Of a DNA stretch of 19,034 bases, positions 13,937 to 19,034 are shown in pieces. Position 1 is the stretch's first letter. Each line of letters opens with the position of its first letter. The stretch lies in the NCBI GenBank assembly GCA_002396205.1, contig DGXB01000072.1, forward strand, positions 1,028-20,061, given 5' to 3'. The notes beneath the pieces were generated by a model. It was not told the origin of the DNA. It was given only the letters and a program-made list of their open reading frames with translations, and made no database searches. The position numbers and the translations under genes are program-made. The stretch comes from Bacteroidales bacterium UBA4243 (GTDB lineage: Bacteria; Bacteroidota; Bacteroidia; Bacteroidales; F082).

Positions 13937-15973
13937 TCATTCCGCCTCGCAAACCACCCTAACGCTTTGTCCGTAATAGCGGAAATCGCCTTGGTAGGGG
14001 GAGAGGCTGTTTTCGTTGAAACTCAAAAGGTAAGCGTAGGTCGGGTTTGGGCACGACGACGACCAATAGTAGCCGCTCGTTCCCGTGCCGCTCACCGAGG
14101 TTCCGGCACGGCTTCCGGCTGCTGGGAGGAACACCGCGCCTGCGGCTTCCAAAGTGCTCCATGCGGAGGATGAGATGACGTTGTCGCTGAACGAGGCGCT
14201 CCCGCTGTTGGCGTTGTTCAGTGTGTAGGTCGAGTTGCTCCAATCGTCGGGCAAGATGATGAGGCCGTTTTTGCCGGCCACCTCGGCTTTTGCGTATCGT
14301 TTGCCTGAGGAGGTGTTTCTGCTCGTCAGCAGATACGACCACTCATCTTTCGCCAGTGTGCGCCACACGCGGGTCTCGTTGCAGCCGTTGCTGATGGCGT
14401 TCACGCCCCAGTCGGCCAAGCCGGTTTGGTCGTTCAGGTTGGCAGTGGATGAGCCGTAGGCCAAATAGTCGTTGTAGTTTTGGCTCGTGGAATAGGGTTG
14501 GTAGCTGTTTGCGCCGTGGGCAAAGTTGCTTGTGCCCCATCCGAAGAGGTCAATCCAGCCGCTATTGGTTTGCGAGATGTTGGTGTTGTCGGTGCCGATG
14601 TAATCATATTGGTGCGAGGCGAAACGCCATGTGTTGGTCGAGGCTTGGTATTGCAGGTTGCCTTTCGAGAAATACACCTTTTGGCTTGGGCTTACCGAAA
14701 ACTTGCCGTTGATGATACCATCGGGAACAGTGTTGCCGCCATTGTTGCCACCACCGCCGTTTCCTCCTCCGTTTCCGCTACCGCTTGAGGTGACCAAGGT
14801 CTCCACGAAGCGGACAGCCGCGTTTTTCATTGGGTTGAACTCGTTTGCTAACGATGAGGTGCAGTCAAGTACCAACATGATTAAGGCACTGCTCTTTTTT
14901 TCCGTTATCTCGGTTGAACTTTCTATGGGGTATTCCGTATCCAATTGCCAAGATGAGCCTTGCCTTTTCCACAACTGTAGGCGATTGATCTCGTCTTGCG
15001 AGATGGGAATGGGATTGGGTGTGCTGGGAATGGATAGACGCTCAAATTCAAACCAATGGTAGGTTCCCAACTCAGACTGCGAAACAGAATTTAGTGACGA
15101 AGCTCCTTGTGTAAAACCTTGGTAAGTAATGTTTTCCAAACGCCTTCCGTTGTTTTCGGTTCTTTTGTAGGTAGCTTGGATGTATTTTGATGAGCTGCCG
15201 TCTGTGGTGTTGTCAAAAGTGAAGCGAATGGTCATCCCGTCATCAAGACCGCCAGGCAGTCTCAGTTTCAGGTTGACGGTCGTGTTTTGAGAATAGAGCG
15301 TATTGGCGATTTCCTCGAATTTCTGCAAGGCGTTGTTCATGTCTTCAACCAAATAGGCGTTGTTCGGGCTACTGGCAAGCATGTTGATGTTGGTTTGGAA
15401 TTCGTTTAGATTCGACTGAGCGTCTGGACCTTTCAAGCCAATGGAATAGGCCGAGATGTTTTTCCCATGCACTTGCTCGCCCATAATCATAGTGTTCAAG
15501 GCTGTGCGGTAGTTGGCAATGCTGCCATAGCCGTTTGGATCCATGATGTTGTTGCTGGTAGAGATATTGTCGATGCCGTCGGTGAAAGTGACGAGAGCCA
15601 CCTGTGTCAGCGTGGGTGGTTCGGAAAAGTCTTTCAGCTTTTGCAAAGCGGTGTAATCCGCATAATACAAGGCAGTGAGGTCGGCTTGTGTAAGACTGTT
15701 GATAAACGAAGTGAACTGCGACTTTGTCGAACTGTTCAGCAAGCTGATGTCTTTTTGAAACAGCTGTTCGTTGAATCCGATGATGCCGAGGTACATGCCC
15801 TCTTCAGTCGGGACGGTTGGAGTGGTGCCGCCTCCGCCACCTCCATTGTTTCCTCCTCCCCCGTTGTTGGGATTGTTCGGGTCTGTGGGGTCGTCAGGTT
15901 TCTTGCATCCGGCGGCTACGACCACCGCCAGCATGAGCAGCAAGGCTGCCAAGGTCTTTGTGAGTTTACGCAT
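13937..15973 (-). CDS. Lipoprotein with vWA-like motifs and C-terminal Fib_succ_major (FISUMP) domain
   Basis: This is a 678-residue exported lipoprotein. The signal peptide ends in the lipobox VAAGC with lipid-modified Cys23, followed by a Pro/Asn/Gly-rich tether (residues 25-55). Residues 58-395 carry von Willebrand A motifs in unusual order: VALVTFTDGIDN (125-136) comes before LIMLVLDCTSSLANEF (364-379), whose DxTxS looks like a MIDAS. A second Gly/Asn linker spans 396-414. Residues 418-676 are a Fib_succ_major/DUF1566-type domain (KFSVSPSQKVYFSKGNLQY, WIDLFGWGTSNF, RTLAKDEWSYLL, GYYWSSS, YYGQSVRVVCE). This is a C-type-lectin-like surface module common in Bacteroidales. The protein is probably anchored to a membrane and may bind a ligand or another surface protein. 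The T9SS cargo gene follows directly. Function is not established. Confidence 0.87.
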   Translation of the reverse strand: MRKLTKTLAALLLMLAVVVAAGCKKPDDPTDPNNPNNGGGGNNGGGGGGTTPTVPTEEGMYLGIIGFNEQLFQKDISLLNSSTKSQFTSFINSLTQADLTALYYADYTALQKLKDFSEPPTLTQVALVTFTDGIDNISTSNNIMDPNGYGSIANYRTALNTMIMGEQVHGKNISAYSIGLKGPDAQSNLNEFQTNINMLASSPNNAYLVEDMNNALQKFEEIANTLYSQNTTVNLKLRLPGGLDDGMTIRFTFDNTTDGSSSKYIQATYKRTENNGRRLENITYQGFTQGASSLNSVSQSELGTYHWFEFERLSIPSTPNPIPISQDEINRLQLWKRQGSSWQLDTEYPIESSTEITEKKSSALIMLVLDCTSSLANEFNPMKNAAVRFVETLVTSSGSGNGGGNGGGGNNGGNTVPDGIINGKFSVSPSQKVYFSKGNLQYQASTNTWRFASHQYDYIGTDNTNISQTNSGWIDLFGWGTSNFAHGANSYQPYSTSQNYNDYLAYGSSTANLNDQTGLADWGVNAISNGCNETRVWRTLAKDEWSYLLTSRNTSSGKRYAKAEVAGKNGLIILPDDWSNSTYTLNNANSGSASFSDNVISSSAWSTLEAAGAVFLPAAGSRAGTSVSGTGTSGYYWSSSCPNPTYAYLLSFNENSLSPYQGDFRYYGQSVRVVCEAE

Positions 15974-15980
15974 ATCCGAT

Positions 15981-16056
15981 TGTTTTAATGTGGTTTCGTT
16001 CCCAGTTTCGTTGGCTTGACTCCTTCGGCCAACCTGATTCGACCATCATTAAAACA
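15981..16056. promoter_or_regulatory. Nested inverted repeat in the lipoprotein leader
   Basis: Ten-base perfect arms TGTTTTAATG (15981-15990) and CATTAAAACA (16047-16056) enclose a second hairpin, GTTGGC (16010-16015) with GCCAAC (16028-16033). On the minus-strand transcript this structure ends seven bases before the lipoprotein start codon and begins directly after the terminator U-tract. It could shield the ribosome-loading region. Confidence 0.5.
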
Positions 16057-16062
16057 CAAAAG

Positions 16063-16097
16063 AAAAAAGCGCGGGAGTCTAACTTTGCTTATCCCGC
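16063..16097 (-). terminator. Intrinsic terminator upstream of the lipoprotein gene
   Basis: On the minus strand a GCGGGA/TCCCGC stem (16092-16097 with 16071-16076) has a 15-base loop that can pair further through TAA/TTA. It is followed by CGC and a run of six T (16068-16063), then CTTTTGTGTTTT. It lies 90 bases before the lipoprotein start codon, inside its leader rather than after a gene. The ORF6N gene upstream ends some 275 bases earlier. Confidence 0.6.
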
Positions 16098-16163
16098 TCA
16101 TGTAGGCTCTCGCATTGCCCATCTATCGAGGATAAACAACGCCGATGCCCACGCTTCGAATAT
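16063..16163 (-). ncRNA. Candidate small RNA or attenuator leader
   Basis: A candidate -7 box (16170-16177) and the terminator at 16063-16097 bracket about 100 bases with no reading frame. Transcription would start near 16163. Short pairings are visible: TGGGC (minus strand, near 16125) with GCCTA (near 16110), and TATC-CTC-GATA. I do not recognise a named RNA family. Either a free-standing small RNA is made, or this is a leader whose termination controls the lipoprotein and T9SS cargo genes. The end points are estimates. Confidence 0.38.
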
Positions 16164-16169
16164 ACTATA

Positions 16170-16200
16170 CAAAAGTATACACGAAACAATGGACGTCGAA
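16170..16200 (-). promoter_or_regulatory. Candidate promoter for the leader and lipoprotein operon
   Basis: On the minus strand TACTTTTG (16177-16170) fits TAnnTTTG exactly. TTCG (16200-16197) lies 19 bases upstream, one mismatch from the -33 TTTG. It is the only good match I found in the 398-base gap on this strand. Confidence 0.45.
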
Positions 16201-16371
16201 CATTGTCTTACCATGCGATAGATTCTGAATTTGCGAGATTCAACATGAGCCGCAGATAAAACGTCAGTTCAACGTCTTTTCCATTATGTTTGTCGTCCAA
16301 TGCATTATGGATGACGGGGCAAAAATAAGAAGATTTTGGATAGGATGGGTGGGTTTGGGAGGAAAATTTTT
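16201..16371. other. Non-coding gap downstream of the ORF6N gene
   Basis: I see no gene, repeat or convincing signal here. It covers the 3' flank of the ORF6N gene and the region before the candidate leader promoter. A purine-rich stretch on the + strand (about 16316-16365) has no obvious meaning. Confidence 0.5.
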
Positions 16372-17322
16372 TCACTTTAAGAGTTCCAAGATTGTTTCTG
16401 GAACAATAGCCATTTCGGTAACAGCGCAAAGGCCCGCCCCCATGTCCTTCAAACTGGCACCCAACAGATATACTTTGTCGTCAATGATCAGGAAACGGTC
16501 ATGATTGCGGTGGGGGAGTTGGACGAACTTGATTTCAGGGTATTGGGCGTTGTGCTTCTGCAAATCGGTGAGGAACTGCTCGTTATAGCGCGTGTGAATG
16601 GTCGCCAGAACGCCGTCGGGACGCTTTGTGAACATCGAAAGCACCCGATCGTCAACGTAATTGTCAATCAAGACAATCCTTTGTCGGGCACTTCTAACGA
16701 GGTCGGAGATATAAGACCACGCATCCCAGACACAACCTGTTTGGAAGACTTGCTCGGGGAGAAGCTTCGGGGATTGTTCTTCGATTTTTTCGAGAATGAT
16801 ACCAATCTTCTCGTCGGTTTCTATCTGGTGTTGCTCGATATTGAAAATGCGCTGGATTATTTGCGCGTTGTGGTTGACGAGTTGTGGAATCATGGTGAAA
16901 GCTCTCATGATGCGGATGTTGACTTCCACAGCTATGTCAGATCTTAACACGCTGCTGAGCATGGCAATGCCGTTACGGGTGAAGGCGTAGGGCAGTTTTC
17001 GAGCGCCTCCCCAACTTGAAGTCGCAATTTGCGACTTCAAGATTATTTCTTCATCGTTTAAGGTCGCAATTTGCGACCTTAAACGAACTGCCTCATCCTG
17101 AGTTAGTTGAAACATGAAATCTTCTGGAAAACGATTGAGATTTCGTTTAACCTGTTCGTTCAATCTTTTAGTTTCAACGCCATACAGCATCGCCAAATCC
17201 GAATCAAGCATTACCTGTTGGCCTCTAATTATGCGTATCAAAGATTCTATATTGATACTGTCGTTACTTTTGATGTCACAAATTGTGATATCAAGTTTTG
17301 TGTTGGTTTCTTTCTTTGCCAT
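16372..17322 (-). CDS. ORF6N DNA-binding domain fused to a PLD-like domain
   Basis: This 316-residue cytoplasmic protein is of phage/mobile-element type. The ATG at 17322 is preferred; the longer frame begins only with a TTG at 17355. Residues 27-125 are an ORF6N (KilA-N/Bro-like) domain: RGQQVMLDSDLAMLYGVETKRLN, RFPEDFMFQLTQDE, WGGARKLPYAFTRNGIAMLSSVL. Residues 150-190 are a probable coiled coil. Residues 200-300 resemble a phospholipase-D-like fold (ARQRIVLIDNYVDDRVL, then HDRFLIID at 274-281). That motif is an HxR(x)4D variant of HxK(x)4D with Arg in place of Lys, so catalysis is uncertain. Residues 79-103 hold the near-duplicate LRSQIAT / LKSQIATS, encoded by two palindromes. Codon use is AT-rich compared with anmK, consistent with transfer. 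ORF6N proteins are usually linked to phage antirepressors; the exact role is unknown. Confidence 0.85.
   Translation of the reverse strand: MAKKETNTKLDITICDIKSNDSINIESLIRIIRGQQVMLDSDLAMLYGVETKRLNEQVKRNLNRFPEDFMFQLTQDEAVRLRSQIATLNDEEIILKSQIATSSWGGARKLPYAFTRNGIAMLSSVLRSDIAVEVNIRIMRAFTMIPQLVNHNAQIIQRIFNIEQHQIETDEKIGIILEKIEEQSPKLLPEQVFQTGCVWDAWSYISDLVRSARQRIVLIDNYVDDRVLSMFTKRPDGVLATIHTRYNEQFLTDLQKHNAQYPEIKFVQLPHRNHDRFLIIDDKVYLLGASLKDMGAGLCAVTEMAIVPETILELLK
17015..17041. repeat. Perfect 27-base palindrome inside the ORF6N gene
   Basis: CTTGAAGTCGCAA and TTGCGACTTCAAG are exact reverse complements around a single T (17028). It lies within codons 94-103 (reading KSQIATS). It shares the core GTCGCAATTTGCGAC with the palindrome at 17054-17086, 42 bases away centre to centre. 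Confidence 0.9.
17054..17086. repeat. Perfect 33-base palindrome inside the ORF6N gene
   Basis: TCGTTTAAGGTCGCAA and TTGCGACCTTAAACGA are exact reverse complements around a single T (17070). It lies within codons 79-90 (reading LRSQIAT). The core is identical to the palindrome at 17015-17041, while the outer arms differ yet remain perfectly complementary. Confidence 0.92.
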
Positions 17323-17352
17323 ATTTTTGTTACTTTTAATACCGCAAAGATG

Positions 17353-17384
17353 CAAACCTTGTCAATATTAATCCGTTGAACAAA
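17353..17384 (-). promoter_or_regulatory. Candidate promoter for the ORF6N gene
   Basis: On the minus strand TTTG (17384-17381), a 20-base spacer and AAGGTTTG (17360-17353, one mismatch from TAnnTTTG) fit Bacteroidota promoter geometry. It lies about 30 bases before the ATG at 17322. The -33 TTTG lies inside a 14-base palindrome. Confidence 0.4.
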
Positions 17385-17392
17385 CGTTTGTT
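17379..17392. promoter_or_regulatory. 14-base palindrome over the candidate -33 box
   Basis: AACAAACGTTTGTT is perfectly self-complementary. It overlaps the candidate -33 element and the first of the phased repeats, so it could be an operator. Confidence 0.4.
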
Positions 17393-17424
17393 GTCGACAG
17401 TAGTCGTTTGTTGTCGTTTGTTGT
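17385..17424. repeat. Helically phased direct repeats CGTTTGTTGT
   Basis: Exact copies of CGTTTGTTGT start at 17385, 17405 and 17415. The ten bases at 17395-17404 (CGACAGTAGT) occupy the missing register as a degenerate fourth unit. All units are in 10-base phase, about one helical turn, immediately upstream of the candidate ORF6N promoter. Confidence 0.75.
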
Positions 17425-17462
17425 CGGGTATATTGTTGAAAATGAATGATAAAAGAAGTGGT

Positions 17463-18614
17463 TTAGAAAGGCTTCCAAATCCTCCCGCTGCAACTGTCAC
17501 TTTCAGCACCTGTCACCGAGGCCAACACATTGGTCTTCCCCTCCAATCGGCGCAGGCCGAGGAAGGCGAAAATCAGGGCTTCCTTGTAGTCGATGATTTC
17601 CTTTTCGGGAATGACGACCTCGTGCTTGGTGCGGGCTTGCAGGCGTTCCATCAGGAACTTGTTGCGCGCGCCGCCGCCCGTCACCAAAATCTTGCCCTTG
17701 GGCAGCAGCGAGATGGGAATGGCGATCTGCAAGGCGATGTGTTCCACAAATGTCGCCAACATGTCTGCGATGGAAAGATCCGCGTCCCGTGTGCCGTAGT
17801 CCCGCGTCCCGTGTCCCGCAGTCCCGCGTCTCGAGTCCTTCGTCTTCTGTCCCTCGTCCAATAGTCCTTTCTGATACATCTCAAAATACTCCCTCCCCAG
17901 CGACTTGGGCGGCTCTTGCATGAAAAACGGGCTGTTGTTGAGTTTCTTCAGCAGGTCGAAGTCCACTTTCCCGCTTCGGGCGAGGTCGCCGTCTTTGTCG
18001 TAGTCGAGGCCGTCCATCTGGGCGAGATAGTTCAAGGCTTGGTTGGCGATGCAGAGGTCGTAGGCGATGCGCCGACCGTTCTCGTCATACGAAATGTTGG
18101 CGATGCCGCCGATGTTGAGGCACATTTCGTAGTCGGCAAAAAGCAGCTTGTCGCCGATGGGCACCAAGGGCGCTCCTTGACCGCCTTTGCCGACGTCTTC
18201 CGTGCGAAAATCGTTGACGACGGTGAAACCACATGCTTTGGCTAACTCCTGCCCGTCGCCGATTTGCAGGGTGTAGTGTTCCTCGGGGCGGTGGAAGATG
18301 GTGTGGCCGTGAGAGGCTACGAAGTCGGGCTTCGTGTTGTGCTTTTGCACGAAATTGCGGACCTGTTCGCCAAGATATTTGCCGTAGTCCTTGTCCAATT
18401 GCACCAAGTCTTGGGGCTGTTTTAGGAAGGCTTCGGCGAGTTGTCTTTTCCAGTGCTCGGGATAGGGGAGGGTCTCGGCTTGGAGGATTTGAAAGCGGTA
18501 TTCTGGGTTCGCGGACGTCTCGTCCGCACTCTCTACCGTGAACCTGACAAGAGCGATGTCCAGACCGTCGAGCGAGCTGCCCGACATTAATCCTATGGCG
18601 GTGGTTTGTTTCAT
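17463..18614 (-). CDS. anmK: Anhydro-N-acetylmuramic acid kinase
   Basis: AnmK phosphorylates and opens 1,6-anhydro-MurNAc to MurNAc-6-phosphate in cytoplasmic peptidoglycan recycling. The 383-residue protein has the ATP-binding IGLMSGSSLDGLDIAL (7-22), the sugar-site segment VGKGGQGAPLVPIGD (141-155), CLNIGGIANISY (165-176), VTGGGARNKFLMERL (311-325) and the C-terminal VLASVTGAESDS. Only an in-frame insert at about 254-279 (KTKDSRRGTAGHGTRDYGTR) interrupts the usual spacing between the YQKGLL helix and LSIADMLATFVEHIA. A second odd segment, SADETSANP (29-37), is encoded by a hairpin. Both lie away from catalytic motifs, so activity is probably retained. murF lies 83 bases upstream on the same strand. 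Identity is secure. Confidence 0.96.
   Translation of the reverse strand: MKQTTAIGLMSGSSLDGLDIALVRFTVESADETSANPEYRFQILQAETLPYPEHWKRQLAEAFLKQPQDLVQLDKDYGKYLGEQVRNFVQKHNTKPDFVASHGHTIFHRPEEHYTLQIGDGQELAKACGFTVVNDFRTEDVGKGGQGAPLVPIGDKLLFADYEMCLNIGGIANISYDENGRRIAYDLCIANQALNYLAQMDGLDYDKDGDLARSGKVDFDLLKKLNNSPFFMQEPPKSLGREYFEMYQKGLLDEGQKTKDSRRGTAGHGTRDYGTRDADLSIADMLATFVEHIALQIAIPISLLPKGKILVTGGGARNKFLMERLQARTKHEVVIPEKEIIDYKEALIFAFLGLRRLEGKTNVLASVTGAESDSCSGRIWKPF
17778..17855 (-). repeat. GTCCCG-type minisatellite inserted in anmK
   Basis: On the + strand the stretch is built of short degenerate words GTCCCGTGT, GTCCCGCGT, GTCCCGCAG, GTCTCGAGT and GTCCCTCGT. It encodes the extra Gly/Thr/Arg/Asp-rich segment of AnmK (residues about 254-279) without breaking the frame. 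Confidence 0.75.
18511..18527. repeat. Hairpin-forming sequence inside anmK
   Basis: GCGGACG-TCT-CGTCCGC is a 7-base inverted repeat with a 3-base loop. It encodes the ADETSA part of SADETSANP near the AnmK N-terminus, a position where the family shows variable length. It looks like a small REP-type element captured in frame. Confidence 0.6.
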
Positions 18615-18627
18615 AACAGACGTTTTT

Positions 18628-18692
18628 TTCGGGGCTTTGCCGACAGCGGGTCATGACCCGCTGACCCTACCGGGGTTCGGCAAGGTTCCGAA
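18628..18692. repeat. Long hairpin between murF and anmK with a 20-base perfect palindrome
   Basis: The outer arms 18628-18643 (TTCGGGGCTTTGCCGA) and 18677-18692 (TCGGCAAGGTTCCGAA) pair at 13 of 16 positions, and the other three are G-U wobbles on the + strand. Inside is a perfect palindrome, CAGCGGGTCATGACCCGCTG, at 18644-18663. On the minus strand it is followed by an A-run, not a T-run, so it is not a standard terminator for murF. Confidence 0.8.
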
Positions 18693-18697
18693 AGTTT

Positions 18698-19034
18698 CTA
18701 CAATAAAGGCAACACTTTTTCCAACATGATTCCTCTCGATCCTTTTACCAAAATCGTCTTTCCTTCAATACAATGATTCTCAATGTATTGACGTAATTCT
18801 TCCACATTATCGAATATTCTCCAATCCGCGTTGTCGTTGTAGGCACAGAAATTCTGTCCGACCAAATAGGCTTCCTTGAAGCCTAATTCCTTCATCAGAT
18901 TGAGGATATTGCGGTGCTCATCTTCGGAGGCGGAGCCTAATTCACGCATGTCGCCTAATATTAATAGGTGTTGCTCGCCGCAGATGTTGGCAAAATTGCG
19001 CAAGGCGGCTTGCATCGAGGTGGGGTTGGCGTTG
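18698..19034 (-). CDS. murF: UDP-MurNAc-tripeptide-D-Ala-D-Ala ligase, C-terminal part (5' end outside window)
   Basis: MurF adds D-Ala-D-Ala to UDP-MurNAc-tripeptide in the cytoplasm, the last cytosolic step of the muropeptide. About 111 C-terminal residues are present and the frame runs off the right edge. Reading in from the edge, NANPTSMQAALRNFA matches the conserved DxYNANPxSM motif of MurF. LLILGDMRELG follows, then a Rossmann-like C-terminal domain with AYLVGQNF and a final KTILVKGSRGIMLEKVL, which is the family's usual ending. The ATG at 19015 is internal, not the start. The neighbouring anmK gene feeds the same pathway through recycling, and the two may be co-transcribed despite the hairpin between them. 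Confidence 0.93.
   Translation of the reverse strand, partial: NANPTSMQAALRNFANICGEQHLLILGDMRELGSASEDEHRNILNLMKELGFKEAYLVGQNFCAYNDNADWRIFDNVEELRQYIENHCIEGKTILVKGSRGIMLEKVLPLL

Noticed and set aside
13937..14100. Possible diversity-generating retroelement variable region at the FISUMP C-terminus
   Set aside because: The C-type-lectin-like end (YYWSSS to SVRVVCE) resembles DGR targets, but no reverse transcriptase, template repeat or accessory gene is in the window and no second copy of this end is visible.
16080..16087. TAACTTTG on the + strand as a promoter -7 box
   Set aside because: It fits TAnnTTTG but lies inside the loop of the minus-strand terminator, and no gene follows on the + strand.
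17385..17424. CRISPR array or plasmid iterons
   Set aside because: Units are only 10 bases with no spacers of regular length, and no cas or replication gene is near.

Overview
The window suggests a member of the Bacteroidota, most likely a Bacteroidales-type gut or environmental lineage. Two large secreted proteins end in type IX secretion (T9SS) C-terminal sorting domains. There is also a DUF4159 protein, a family C10 (streptopain-like) cysteine peptidase, an Omp28-like protein and a lipoprotein with a Fib_succ_major (FISUMP) domain. Candidate promoters fit the Bacteroidota TTTG / TAnnTTTG pattern rather than the E. coli pattern. Most genes are moderately GC-rich. The ORF6N gene, the AlbA_2 ATPase gene and one internal fibronectin-like module are visibly more AT-rich.

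Layout, left to right. Positions 1-4834 (+ strand) hold the 3' end of argS, rsmE, a translationally coupled DUF4159 exported protein, a small zinc-ribbon protein and a secreted C10 peptidase. Positions 4824-10131 (- strand) read, in transcription order, an AlbA_2/HATPase regulator, a Wzx-like flippase and a class I methyltransferase overlapping the flippase. After a 287-base island of repeats comes a GT4 glycosyltransferase, which converges on and overlaps the peptidase by 11 bases. This looks like a small surface-polysaccharide cluster with a regulator in front.

Positions 10315-15973 (- strand) are a two-gene unit: a lipoprotein with vWA-like motifs and a C-terminal FISUMP domain, followed 19 bases later by a 1200-residue T9SS cargo with Omp28 and FN3 modules and six tandem 75-residue repeats. 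Upstream of the lipoprotein, 15974-16371 is a leader region with a candidate promoter, a strong intrinsic terminator and a nested hairpin before the start codon. That arrangement looks like an attenuator or a small RNA.

Positions 16372-17322 (- strand) encode an ORF6N DNA-binding domain joined to a phospholipase-D-like domain. The gene carries two near-identical perfect palindromes inside its coding sequence, and an array of helically phased 10-base repeats lies at its 5' end. Positions 17463-19034 (- strand) hold anmK (anhydro-MurNAc kinase), which carries two repeat-derived in-frame insertions, and the 3' part of murF. The two are separated by a large hairpin.

Several short repeat families recur between genes: the GCCCTGAAGGGGCGAC family (four copies), the GCGTCATTGCGAGG family (two loci) and several perfect palindromes. 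Some of these have entered reading frames. The most interesting loci are the ORF6N-PLD gene with its palindromes and phased repeats, and the structured leader next to it. No transposase, integrase, CRISPR array, tRNA, rRNA or reverse transcriptase was seen.
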